NCBI RefSeq assembly: GCF_046000175.1
Contig: NZ_JBEOMB010000009.1
Location: 1-64,000 of the forward strand
DNA length: 64,000 nucleotides
From: Rhodoplanes sp046000175
Lineage (GTDB): Bacteria > Pseudomonadota > Alphaproteobacteria > Rhizobiales > Xanthobacteraceae
Direction: 5' to 3'
Shown here: one piece after another, positions 7,801-15,722 of the stretch
How the letters are laid out: the number at the start of each line of letters is the position of its first letter
Position numbering within the stretch: the first letter of the stretch is position 1
Translations under genes and position numbers: made by a program
Notes under the pieces: model-generated
Database searches by the model: none
The model's input: only the letters and a program-made list of their open reading frames with translations
What the model was told of the DNA's origin: nothing

Positions 7801-10172
7801 TCGTGGTCGGCTCGACGGCCGGGCTGAGCGCGACGGCGGGCAGCGCGACCATCGTCAGCAGCGGCACCGTCGCGTTCCAGAACGCCGGCAGCGCCGGCAC
7901 CGCGACGATCACCAACACGGGCCTGGTCGACTTCGCCGACACGACGACCGCCGCGAATGCCCGGATCACCAGCACGGGCGGCGGCCTTCTCCAGTTCCGG
8001 AACACCGCGACGGCCGGCACCGCGACCATCGTGACCGGCGCCGGATCGAGCACCACGTTCGGCAACCAGTCGACGGCGGGCGCCGCTACCATCACGACCG
8101 ATGCCGGCGGCCTGCTCACCTTCCAGAGCCAGTCCACGGCCGGTTCGGCGATCATCGTCACCAACGCCGGCGCCGCGCTCGACGGCACCGGCACGCTCTT
8201 CACGGACAACGCGACGGGCGGCACCTCGCGCCAGGTCGTCAATGCCGGCGGCCTTCTCGACATCTCGCAGGCGACGGGCGGCGTCACGATCGGCTCGCTC
8301 GAAGGCGCCGGCCGCGTCGGCCTCGGCGGCAACACCCTGACGGTCGGCGCCAACGATCTTTCGACCGCGTTCTCGGGCGTGATCCAGAACCTCGGCACCC
8401 TGCCGGGCAGCGGCACCGGCACCGGCGGCCTGACCAAGATCGGCACCGGCACGCTGACGCTGTCCGGCACCAGCACCTACACGGGCGCGACGCAGGTCTC
8501 GGGGGGCACCCTGATCGTCAACGGCACGATCGCGACGTCGAGCGGGCTGACGGTCGACGCCGGCGCGACGGTCGGCGGCACCGGCACGCTGCCGAGCACC
8601 GTGATCGCCGGCACGTTGTCGCCCGGCAACTCGATCGGCACCGTCACGGTCGCCGGCAACCTGACTTTCACGACCGCCGGCACCTACAAGGTCGAGGTGT
8701 CGCCGAGCGCCGCCGATCGCACCAATGTCACCGGCACGGCGACGCTCGCAGGAACCGTGTCGGCGCTGTTCCAGCCCGGCACCTACGTCACCCGCAACTA
8801 CGTGATCCTGTCCGCCGCCGGCGGCCTCGCCGGCACCAGCTTCGCGGCCCTCTCGACCACCAACCTGCCGGCCGGGTTCCTGGCGAAGCTGAGCTACACG
8901 TCGACCGACGTGCTGCTCGACCTCACGGCGACGATCGGCACCGTGGAGGGCCTGAACCGGAACCAGCAGGCGGTCGCCTCCTCGCTCGGCAACGCCTTCA
9001 ACGCCGGCGCGGCGCTGCCGCCCGCCTTCCTCGGCGTGTTCGGCCTGACCGGGACGCCGCTGCGCACCGCGCTCTCGCAGCTCTCCGGCGAACCGGCGAC
9101 CGGCGCCATCCAGGCCGGCCTGCAGGCGACCGGCGCGTTCCTCGGCCTGATGCTCGATCCGTTCGTCGCGACGCGCGGCGTTTCCGGTACGGGGGCCGGT
9201 GGCCCGGCCCTCGCCTTCGCGGGTGATACCGCCGCGGCGAACGCCGCCGCCGCCCTGCCTGCGGACGCCGCCCGCGCCTATGCGGCGGCGATGCCGGGCG
9301 TGTACGGCAAGGCGCCGCCCGCCGGCCGTCCGGCGCCGCAGTGGACCGTCTGGGGCGCCGCCTTCGGCGGCAACGGCCGGGTCGACGGCGATGCCGCGAC
9401 CGGCAGCCACGATCTCGACACCCGCGTGTTCGGCGTCGCGGCCGGTGCCGACTATCGCGTCTCCCCCGACGCGGTCCTCGGCTTCGCGCTCGCCGGCGGC
9501 GGCACCCGCTGGACCACGGCCGGGCTCGGCGACGGCAAGACCGACACGGCCCAGGCCGGCCTCTACGGGTCGCACAGGTTCGGGCCGGCCTTCGTCTCGG
9601 CGGCGCTCGCCTATGCCTGGCACGACGCGACGACGACCCGCATGGTCTCGGTCGCCGGCGAGACGCTGGAGGGGCGCTTCCATCCGCAGGTGTTCGGCGC
9701 CCGGCTGGAGGCCGGCTGGCGCTTTGGCGGCCCGGCGCTCGGACTCACGCCCTACGCGGCCGGCCAGGTGCAAGCCTTCCGCATGCCGGGCTTCGCCGAA
9801 ACGGCGACGGCCGGGGCCGGCAGCTTCGCCCTCGCCTACGCCGGCGAGACGGTCACGGCGCCGCGCAGCGAGCTCGGCGCCTGGGCCGATGCCCGCACCC
9901 CGACTCGGCTCGGCGAGCTGATTCTGCGCGGGCGCGCCGCCTGGGCGCACGACTTCGAGACCGACCGCCGCCTCACTCCGACCTTCCAGGCCCTGCCGAC
10001 GGCGAGCTTCGTGGTCGCCGGCGCCGCGCCCGACGCCGCCCTCGCCCTTCTGTCCGCCGCCGCGGAGCTGCGCCTCGCCACCGGTGTCACCCTGATCGGC
10101 AAGGCCGACGGCGAGCTCGGGGCACACACCCGTGCCCTCGCCGGCACCGGGACGCTCCGCATCACGTGGTGA
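4848..10172 (+). CDS. Giant autotransporter (type Va) with Gly-rich passenger and PATR repeats
   Basis: Outer-membrane autotransporter of about 1,774 residues. The N-terminus has a long basic segment, then a hydrophobic core (LVGLLPAAALFGMLAATPAWA) with predicted cleavage before DGG. Roughly 300 residues of Gly/Ala-rich sequence follow (GGAGG-type, resembling mycobacterial PE_PGRS tracts). Next come many autotransporter-associated beta-strand repeats with the core LTKTGTGTLTLSGTNTYSGG (near 6260-6310, 7030-7070, 7310-7360, 7600-7650, 8430-8490), predicting a long beta-helix stalk. The last 270 residues form the translocator barrel and end in Trp. Start: ATG 4848 gives a conventional signal peptide; ATG 4689 is the alternative; 4542 overlaps the promoter. 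Likely an adhesin or biofilm protein. Confidence 0.9.
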   Translation: MAISPVGRRSGDKRPRHRGRPALLGTSALVGLLPAAALFGMLAATPAWADGGKGTAGPGGTDSATGAGGVGASTSATDPGGGGGGAGVTGGAGGSVGGGVIAGGAGGSSAGANGGTGGSSSSGAAGGGGGAHGFVDTVLPTVAVQGGHGGAGGASVGTDGGGGGAGGYGAVITGAGDLGTLSTNVTAGHGGPGGAGVDNGGWGGSGGLGLLIQGTATSLTNTATITGGAGGAGGDSVDFGNPPPGNGGTGGTGGVGLSASGILLTNSGTILGGSGGTAGVGAAGQSGAVGAGGAGVAGADLTIVNSGGIFGGVSGDGVTRANAVTFTGGTNTYQLQAGGSTMGNVVVAGGTGTLQLGGTTNSTFDVSAIGATTNGYQGFTAYQKTGSSTWSLTGTTTATTSWQIDQGTLAISSDTNLGAAAGGLGFGGGTLQLEAALTSARTVTLNAGGGTIDTNGFAGTLSGIIDGTGGLTKTGTGTLTLSGTNTYSGGTTVSGGILNISSDANLGATTGGLILAGGTLQLASSLDLASTRTVTLGTGGGTIETNGATTISQGIGENTAGAALTKSGFGTLTLTGASTYTGGTTVTQGNLNIGNGGTSGSILGDVVLGTATNLNFGRSNDYTFSGNISGQGAVGVSGAGTLTLTGNNSYTGSTSVTNGGTLNLGSAGAIGTTGTIFFFGGTLQYSAANQTDYSSRFATNGGQLYSVDTNGQNVTWASNLTSSLGSLTKRGAGNLTLSGTNTYDQGTTISAGTVTVGNNSALGTGTVTMAQGTTLAFSAGNNYTLTNNFVINGDPIFDTPTGTTQTISGVISDGGTPGIVEKTGAGTLVLSGANTYSGGTIISAGTLRVTNSTPGTSSSVGTGAVTLDGGVFQAGAANLVFGNAFRLNATGGQIDTNGNDMTLSGAVANGTGAGALTKSGAGVLTLTGALSYTGLTTITGGSLVLGDAANAVTLPGNATLNGGNLAVANGSLGTGTITSTAGDSIVVGSTAGLSATAGSATIVSSGTVAFQNAGSAGTATITNTGLVDFADTTTAANARITSTGGGLLQFRNTATAGTATIVTGAGSSTTFGNQSTAGAATITTDAGGLLTFQSQSTAGSAIIVTNAGAALDGTGTLFTDNATGGTSRQVVNAGGLLDISQATGGVTIGSLEGAGRVGLGGNTLTVGANDLSTAFSGVIQNLGTLPGSGTGTGGLTKIGTGTLTLSGTSTYTGATQVSGGTLIVNGTIATSSGLTVDAGATVGGTGTLPSTVIAGTLSPGNSIGTVTVAGNLTFTTAGTYKVEVSPSAADRTNVTGTATLAGTVSALFQPGTYVTRNYVILSAAGGLAGTSFAALSTTNLPAGFLAKLSYTSTDVLLDLTATIGTVEGLNRNQQAVASSLGNAFNAGAALPPAFLGVFGLTGTPLRTALSQLSGEPATGAIQAGLQATGAFLGLMLDPFVATRGVSGTGAGGPALAFAGDTAAANAAAALPADAARAYAAAMPGVYGKAPPAGRPAPQWTVWGAAFGGNGRVDGDAATGSHDLDTRVFGVAAGADYRVSPDAVLGFALAGGGTRWTTAGLGDGKTDTAQAGLYGSHRFGPAFVSAALAYAWHDATTTRMVSVAGETLEGRFHPQVFGARLEAGWRFGGPALGLTPYAAGQVQAFRMPGFAETATAGAGSFALAYAGETVTAPRSELGAWADARTPTRLGELILRGRAAWAHDFETDRRLTPTFQALPTASFVVAGAAPDAALALLSAAAELRLATGVTLIGKADGELGAHTRALAGTGTLRITW

Positions 10173-10375
10173 ACGCGATGCCCCGTGTCACGTGGTGAGA
10201 GTCTCGCGAAAGAACCCTGTCCTCCTCCAATCGGCATGGGAAGCAGTTTTCTTCGCGATGCGGCAAACGCGTAGGCTGAGATTGCCTTCCGGCGGGCCGC
10301 CTTGACGGCCCCCGACGGTGGGCTACACCGGAGGCCCGATTTCCTCTGGTCCGCCCCTCTCCGCACGGAGCCATC

Positions 10376-11656
10376 ATGACCGACCGCCAGCCCGGATTTT
10401 CGACGCTCGCCATCCATGCCGGCGCCCAGCCCGATCCGACCACGGGCGCACGGGCGACGCCGATCTACCAGACCACGTCCTATGTGTTCGACAGCGTCGA
10501 CCATGCGGCCTCGCTGTTCGGGCTGCAGGCGTTCGGCAACATCTACACGCGCATCACCAACCCGACCAACGCGGTGCTGGAGGAGCGCGTCGCCGCGCTG
10601 GAGGGCGGCACGGCGGGTCTCGCCGTCGCGTCGGGCCACGCGGCTCAGATGCTGGTGATGCACGCGCTGATGACGCCGGGCGACGAGTTCGTCGCCTCGA
10701 CCAAGCTCTACGGCGGCTCGATCAACCAGTTCAACCACTCCTACAAGAGCTTCGGCTGGAACGTCGTGTGGGCCGACCCGGACGACCTCGCGAGCTTCGA
10801 GCGTGCGGTGTCGCCGAAGACCAAGGCGATCTTCATCGAGTCGATCGCCAATCCGGGCGGCGTGATCACCGACATCGCGGCGATCAGCCAGATCGCCAAG
10901 CGGGCCGGCGTGCCGCTGATCGTCGACAACACGCTCGCCACGCCCTATCTGTGCCGGCCGATCGAGCACGGCGCCGACGTCGTCGTGCACTCGCTCACCA
11001 AGTTCCTCGGCGGCCACGGCAACTCGATCGGCGGCGTGATCGTCGACGGCGGCAGCTTCAACTGGTCGCGCGAGCGCCGCTATCCGATGCTGTGCGAGCC
11101 GCGCCCCGAGTACAACGGCATCGTCCTGCACGAGACCTTCGGCAACTTCGCCTTCGCGATCGCCTGCCGGGTGCTGGGCCTGCGCGACCTCGGGCCGGCG
11201 CTGTCCCCGTTCAACGCCTTCATGATCCTCACCGGCATCGAGACGCTGCCGCTGCGCATGCAGCGGCATTGCGACAACGCGCTCGCCGTGGCCGAATGGC
11301 TGTCGAGCCATCCGCGCGTCGCCTGGGTGAGCTATCCGGGCCTGCCCGGCGATCGTTATCACAACCTCGCCAAGAAGTACGTGCCGAAGGGCGCCGGCGC
11401 CGTGTTCACGTTCGGCCTGAAGGGCGGCTACGACGAGGGCGTGAAGCTCGTCTCCAACGTGAAGCTGTTCTCGCATCTCGCCAACATCGGCGACACCCGC
11501 TCGCTGATCATTCACCCCGCCTCGACCACCCACCGCCAGCTCTCCGACGCCCAGAAGGTCGGCGCCGGCGCGGGACCGGACGTGGTGCGCCTGTCGATCG
11601 GGATCGAGGACGTGGCCGACATCGTCGCCGACCTGGAGCAGGCGCTGGCGGGGTGA
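10376..11656 (+). CDS. metY: O-acetylhomoserine aminocarboxypropyltransferase (sulfhydrylase)
   Basis: PLP enzyme of the Cys/Met metabolism family (426 residues, typical for the O-acetylhomoserine sulfhydrylase branch), making homocysteine from O-acetylhomoserine and sulfide in the cytosol. Motifs: TPIYQTTSYVF, YTRITNPTNAVLEERVAALE, the aspartate strand VPLIVDNTLATPY and the Schiff-base lysine in HSLTKFLGGHG. The ATG follows an upstream CACGGAG ribosome-binding site. The 200-base upstream gap has an imperfect stem (arms near 10206-10211 and 10253-10258), but no SAM riboswitch that I recognise. The symbol is by family; met branch naming varies. Confidence 0.93.
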   Translation: MTDRQPGFSTLAIHAGAQPDPTTGARATPIYQTTSYVFDSVDHAASLFGLQAFGNIYTRITNPTNAVLEERVAALEGGTAGLAVASGHAAQMLVMHALMTPGDEFVASTKLYGGSINQFNHSYKSFGWNVVWADPDDLASFERAVSPKTKAIFIESIANPGGVITDIAAISQIAKRAGVPLIVDNTLATPYLCRPIEHGADVVVHSLTKFLGGHGNSIGGVIVDGGSFNWSRERRYPMLCEPRPEYNGIVLHETFGNFAFAIACRVLGLRDLGPALSPFNAFMILTGIETLPLRMQRHCDNALAVAEWLSSHPRVAWVSYPGLPGDRYHNLAKKYVPKGAGAVFTFGLKGGYDEGVKLVSNVKLFSHLANIGDTRSLIIHPASTTHRQLSDAQKVGAGAGPDVVRLSIGIEDVADIVADLEQALAG

Positions 11657-11687
11657 CACCGTCTCGGCGACGGGCATCGAACAAGGA

Positions 11688-11774
11688 CGTCATGGCCGGG
11701 CTCGTCCCGGCCATTCACGTCTCTACGGCGCGATGAACACCGCCGTGGATGGCCGCGACACGCGCGGCCATGAC
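11688..11774. repeat. Intergenic palindromic repeat, family A copy 2
   Basis: Two hairpins, ATGGCCGGG/CCCGGCCAT (11691-11714) and ATGGCCGCG/CGCGGCCAT (11749-11772), in the same order and spacing as the copies at 3587 and 51719. It lies between the convergent metY and GGDEF genes and may serve as a bidirectional terminator-like structure. Confidence 0.75.
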
Positions 11775-11805
11775 AAGGCCGAGATTTATAGAGGTTTCGT
11801 CGCGT

Positions 11806-13788
11806 TCACGCCGCGTCGATGCGGGCTCCGCCGACGCCGTGCACCGGGCCGGTGAAGCGCGGGGCGCGGCCGGCCCAGCAGACGCCGTTGCGGCCCTGCG
11901 CCTTGACCCGATACATGGCCTGGTCGGCGGCGCGCAGCAGCGCCTCCATGCCGGCGCCGTCCTCCGGCGCGAGCGCGATGCCAACGCTGGCGCCGACCTC
12001 CACGGTCTCGCCGTCGATCCGGTAAGGCGCCGTCAGCGCCTCGAGGATCATCCCGGCGAGCGCCGCGCGATCGTCGTCGCCGTGGCGCCGCGTCGCCAGC
12101 ACGGCGAACTCGTCGCCGCCGAGCCGGGCTGCGACGTCGCCTTCGCCGAGGCAGCGGCGCAGCCGGTGGGCGACCCGCAGGAGCAGCGCGTCGCCGACGG
12201 CGTGGCCGTGGCAGTCGTTGACCTCCTTGAAGCGGTCGAGGTCGATGCCGAGCACGGCGAAGGGTGCGCCGCGATCGCGCTGGCGGTCGAGCGCCTGCTC
12301 CAGGCGGCTGCGGAACAGCGTGCGGTTGGGCAGGCCGGTGAGCGGATCATGGAGCGCCATGTAGGCGATCCGACGCTCGCCGGCGCGCCGCTCGGTGACG
12401 TCCGTGTAGGTGCGCACCATGCCGCCGTCCGGCATCGGCACGCAGCTCACCTCGATGGTCTGGCCGGTCGGCCGGACCCGCTCGAACACCACCGGGCCGG
12501 TGTCCGCGGCGGTGGCGCCGAAGGCGACCGACAGGCGCCGGGCCGGCGCGCCGCCCGCCCCGCCGTCGCCGGCGACACCGAGCTCGCCGCGGCGCGCCAT
12601 CTCGGCGACGAGCGCATCGAAGGTCGGCCGTTCGGCCAGCATCTTCAACGGCACGCCGAGCAGCTCGGCGGCGCGGCGGTTGGCGACCGCGATGCGGCCG
12701 TCCCGGTCGACCATGACGATGCCCTGCGCCATGGTGTCGAGCGTGACGGCGAGCTCCTGCGAGGTGCGGCGCGCCACCGCCTCGCTGGCATGCAGGGCCA
12801 CGCTCGTGCGCTCGAGCCGCATCCGCTGGCGCACGGCGAGCACCATGGCGACGAGCACCACCAGCGTGAGGACGCCGGCGAGCGCCGAGTAGACCTTGAC
12901 GTACCAGGCATTGTCGGCGAGCGCGTCGGCCGCCGACACCGAAGCGTAGACGACCAGCGGCAGCCCCTCGACCCGGCGGAACGCGACGAAGCGGGTGACT
13001 CCGTCGATCAGGCTCGGCCCGACCACGGTGCCGACCGGAACCTTGGCGATGTTCTCGAGCGTCGGCCATGGGCGTTCGCCCTTGCGGCCGATCAGCGGCG
13101 CGGCCGCGCCGGCCCCGGCCCGGACCACCCCGTCGGTGCCGACCAGCATGATGGTCCCCTGCCGGCCGATGTCGATGGAGGCGTAGAAGCGCGAGAAGTA
13201 GTCGGCGTCGAGCGACGCCACGACGACGCCCCGGAACCGGCCGTCGGGACCGCGGACCGCACGGGAGAGCTGCAGGGTGGTTCGATGAGAGACCCGCCCG
13301 ACCATCGGGACGCTGATGTCGAGCTCGTCACCGGCCGCGTCACGATGCGCGATGAAATGCGGCCGGTCGGAGAGGTCGATCGCCGCGGTCGGCACCATCA
13401 GGCTGTTCAGGCGCAGCCGGCCGTCGGGGCCGATCAGCGAGAGCTGGATCGCGATGTCACCCTGCGGCGTCACCTCGCGAGCGAAGGCGCGCAGGTCGAC
13501 GCCGTCGGGGTTGCGCAGGATCTCGGCGCGGGCGAGGCGGAGAATCTGGTCCGCCCCGGTGATGGCGCGCGCCGCGTGCTCCTCGACCACGCGAGCGAGA
13601 TTACGGGTGTTCTGCAGCGCCACGGCACCGAGCTTCTCCCGCTCCAGGCCGAGCTGGTAGCCGATCCCGCTCCACAGCAGCACGATGACGAGCAGCCCCA
13701 GCCCGGTCGCCGGCTGGACGACGGAGCGAACCCCGATCGACGAGAAGTGCGCGCCGATTCGCGCCGAGAGGGAATTCCGGAACACCAT
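11806..13788 (-). CDS. Membrane sensor diguanylate cyclase (dCache-like, PAS, GGDEF)
   Basis: A 660-residue inner-membrane protein. TM1 (about 29-48, GLGLLVIVLLWSGIGYQLG) and TM2 (about 298-318, SALAGVLTLVVLVAMVLAV) flank a roughly 250-residue periplasmic sensor of the dCache/Cache type (LDADYFSRFYASI, TDGVVRAG). A cytoplasmic PAS-7-like domain (DTMAQGIVMVDRDGRIAVAN) leads into a C-terminal GGDEF domain with an intact active site (ARLGGDEFAVL) and the lead motif DPLTGLPNRTLFRSRL. The residues five positions upstream of GGDEF read GEGD, so the RxxD inhibitory site is absent. It should make c-di-GMP in response to a periplasmic signal. Divergent from the caspase-like gene. Confidence 0.92.
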   Translation of the reverse strand: MVFRNSLSARIGAHFSSIGVRSVVQPATGLGLLVIVLLWSGIGYQLGLEREKLGAVALQNTRNLARVVEEHAARAITGADQILRLARAEILRNPDGVDLRAFAREVTPQGDIAIQLSLIGPDGRLRLNSLMVPTAAIDLSDRPHFIAHRDAAGDELDISVPMVGRVSHRTTLQLSRAVRGPDGRFRGVVVASLDADYFSRFYASIDIGRQGTIMLVGTDGVVRAGAGAAAPLIGRKGERPWPTLENIAKVPVGTVVGPSLIDGVTRFVAFRRVEGLPLVVYASVSAADALADNAWYVKVYSALAGVLTLVVLVAMVLAVRQRMRLERTSVALHASEAVARRTSQELAVTLDTMAQGIVMVDRDGRIAVANRRAAELLGVPLKMLAERPTFDALVAEMARRGELGVAGDGGAGGAPARRLSVAFGATAADTGPVVFERVRPTGQTIEVSCVPMPDGGMVRTYTDVTERRAGERRIAYMALHDPLTGLPNRTLFRSRLEQALDRQRDRGAPFAVLGIDLDRFKEVNDCHGHAVGDALLLRVAHRLRRCLGEGDVAARLGGDEFAVLATRRHGDDDRAALAGMILEALTAPYRIDGETVEVGASVGIALAPEDGAGMEALLRAADQAMYRVKAQGRNGVCWAGRAPRFTGPVHGVGGARIDAA

Positions 13789-13828
13789 GTGGACCTTGTA
13801 GGCCCCGTGGCTTTCGTTTCCCTTAGGC

Positions 13829-13844
13829 GAAATCGCGAGATTTC
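13829..13844. promoter_or_regulatory. Palindrome in the GGDEF/caspase divergent intergenic region
   Basis: GAAATC (13829-13834) and GATTTC (13839-13844) form a perfect 6-bp inverted repeat around GCGA, within the 177-base region shared by two divergent genes. Its placement suits an operator for a dimeric regulator, but no regulator family is recognised from the sequence. Confidence 0.3.
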
Positions 13845-13965
13845 AGACAGTTTTATCGCTGTTTCGAGGACATATCCGCGCGATTCCGATCAACCATCGG
13901 TGACCATTTCGCCGCCCCCTAGGCCATGCGCTATCCTGCGGCGGCTCGTCGGGGATCCCTCAGCG

Positions 13966-15555
13966 ATGATGCCCATGCGATATCGATTGCTCGCCGTCCT
14001 CGCCGCGACCTTGGCCGCGATGCTTCTCGGGGTCGCGACGCTGACCTGCACGACGCCGGTCCAGGCCCAGGAGCGGGTCGCGCTCGTCATCGGCAACGGC
14101 GCCTACCGGGCCGCGACGCCACTGCCCAACCCGCCCAACGACGCCGCCGACGTCGCCGCCGCGCTGCGCCGCATCGGCTTTACCGTGATCGAGGGCCGCG
14201 ACCTCGACAAGCCGGCGCTCGAGGACAAGATCCGCGCCTTCGGGCGGGCGCTCGACCGTGCCTCGGTGGCGCTGTTCTTCTATGCGGGGCACGGCCTGCA
14301 GGTCGCCGGCAAGAACTACCTCGTGCCGGTCGACGCCAGGCTGGAGCGGCCCGGCGACCTCTCCTTCGAGACCGTCGAGGTCGGCCAGGTCTTGGGCCAG
14401 ATGGAGGCCGAGGCGCGCGTCAATCTCGTCTTCCTCGACGCCTGCCGCGACAATCCCCTCGCCCGCACGCTGGCCCGCTCGCTCGGCACCCGCTCGGCCT
14501 CGGTCGGCACCGGGCTCGCCTCGATCCAGAGCGCGGTCGGCACGATGATCGCGTACGCGACCCAGCCCGACAACGTCGCCCTCGACGGCGAGGGCCGCAA
14601 CAGCCCGTTCACCACGGCGCTCCTGAAGCATCTGCCGACCCCGGGGCTCGACATCGCCGTCACCATGCGGCGCATCCGCTCCGACGTGGTCGCCGCGACG
14701 CGGTCGCGCCAGGTTCCGTGGGACCACTCCTCGCTGATCGGCGACGTCGTGCTGGTGCCGGGCGGCGGCGCGCCGCCGCAGACCGCGACGCAGCGGCCCG
14801 CCCCCGGCCCCGCGGCGACGACCACGCCGTCCACGACGCCGCCGTCGGCGGCCGCCGCGGGCCGCGGCCAGGATGCCGACATCGCCTACTGGAACTCGGT
14901 GAAGGACACGGGCGACGCCGCCCAGCTCCGCAGCTACATCGCCGCCTTCCCGAACGGCACCTTCGTGGCGCTCGCGCATCTCCGCCTCCAGGAGATCGAG
15001 AGCCGCGGCGGCCGGCCGGTCGACGACCGCAGCAAGGTCGCCGCCCTGCCGCCCGACGGCGGCGTGCCGCCGCGCCCGCGCTCGCCGCGGGAAAGCTGCG
15101 CGAGCTTCTCGGCGCCGGCCGGCACCGATCTCTACTGCGCGAGCTCGGTGCTCGATCCGCAGTTCGGCAGCACCTACGGGGTGCGCAACCTGTTCGGCGG
15201 CGATCCGGGCAGCGCCTGGGTCGAAGGCGCCGCGGGCGACGGCACCGGCGAGTGGGTGACGATCGCGTTCGACGGCGAGCGGACGGTGCGCGGCCTCGTG
15301 GTCAACAACGGCTACGAGAAGAGCACCGACCTCTACGTCAAGAACGGCCGGGTGCAGACGCTGCGGCTGGTCTTCTCCACCGGCGAGACCCGCAGCCTGA
15401 CGCTGCAGGACCGCCTCGGCCCGCAGACCGTCACGCTCGACCGTCCGGTGCGCGCCCACTGGGTCCAGCTCGTCATCGACCGCACCTATCGCGGCACCCG
15501 CTACACCGACACGGCGATCTCCAAGCTGACGGTGCTTTCTGAAAGGGCGCGGTAG
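13966..15555 (+). CDS. Secreted caspase-like (peptidase C14) protein with discoidin/NADase-type glycan-binding C-terminus
   Basis: About 529 residues. A signal peptide (MRYRLLAVLAATLAAMLLG, cut after VQA) exports it. The p20-type domain opens with RVALVIGNGAYRAATPLPNP and carries the catalytic dyad His (FFYAGHGLQ) and Cys (VFLDACRDNP), so protease activity is plausible. A Pro/Thr/Ala linker follows, then a conserved helix pair (AYWNSVKDTGDAAQLRSYIA) and a roughly 140-residue beta domain (SSVLDPQFGSTYGVRNLFGG ... THW-type strands) like the F5/8 or NADase-type glycan-binding modules. Starts at 13966, 13969 or 13975 are all in frame. The divergent c-di-GMP sensor may share control. No other caspase-system partner is adjacent. 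Confidence 0.87.
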   Translation: MMPMRYRLLAVLAATLAAMLLGVATLTCTTPVQAQERVALVIGNGAYRAATPLPNPPNDAADVAAALRRIGFTVIEGRDLDKPALEDKIRAFGRALDRASVALFFYAGHGLQVAGKNYLVPVDARLERPGDLSFETVEVGQVLGQMEAEARVNLVFLDACRDNPLARTLARSLGTRSASVGTGLASIQSAVGTMIAYATQPDNVALDGEGRNSPFTTALLKHLPTPGLDIAVTMRRIRSDVVAATRSRQVPWDHSSLIGDVVLVPGGGAPPQTATQRPAPGPAATTTPSTTPPSAAAAGRGQDADIAYWNSVKDTGDAAQLRSYIAAFPNGTFVALAHLRLQEIESRGGRPVDDRSKVAALPPDGGVPPRPRSPRESCASFSAPAGTDLYCASSVLDPQFGSTYGVRNLFGGDPGSAWVEGAAGDGTGEWVTIAFDGERTVRGLVVNNGYEKSTDLYVKNGRVQTLRLVFSTGETRSLTLQDRLGPQTVTLDRPVRAHWVQLVIDRTYRGTRYTDTAISKLTVLSERAR

Positions 15556-15610
15556 TGGGCACGGCCCGGGCCGCAGTCGTCGTCGACACAGGCGAGGGCT
15601 TTGCAGAACT

Positions 15611-15714
15611 CGTCATTCCGGGGCGCGCCGAAGGCGCGAACCCGGAATCCAGCGGCGAGCTCGACATCCTGGGCTGGATTCCGGGCTCGGCGCGGTGCGC
15701 CGCCCCGGAATGAC
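15611..15714. repeat. Intergenic palindromic repeat, family B copy 1
   Basis: Begins CGTCATTCCGGGGCGCG and ends with its complement GCCCCGGAATGAC; the inner arms GGAATCC and GGATTCC also pair, forming a long cruciform-like element. Related copies lie at 28092 and 56228. It separates the convergent caspase-like and COX15 genes. Confidence 0.85.
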
Positions 15715-15722
15715 CGAGCCCC

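Noticed and set aside
7017..10127. A 1,036-codon open frame antisense to the autotransporter
   Set aside because: Product is low-complexity, the sense strand has obvious PATR and barrel motifs; stop-free antisense frames are expected at this GC content.
10200..10375. SAM-II or other methionine riboswitch upstream of metY
   Set aside because: Only a weak imperfect stem and a short GC hairpin are present; the conserved SAM-II pseudoknot segments were not found.
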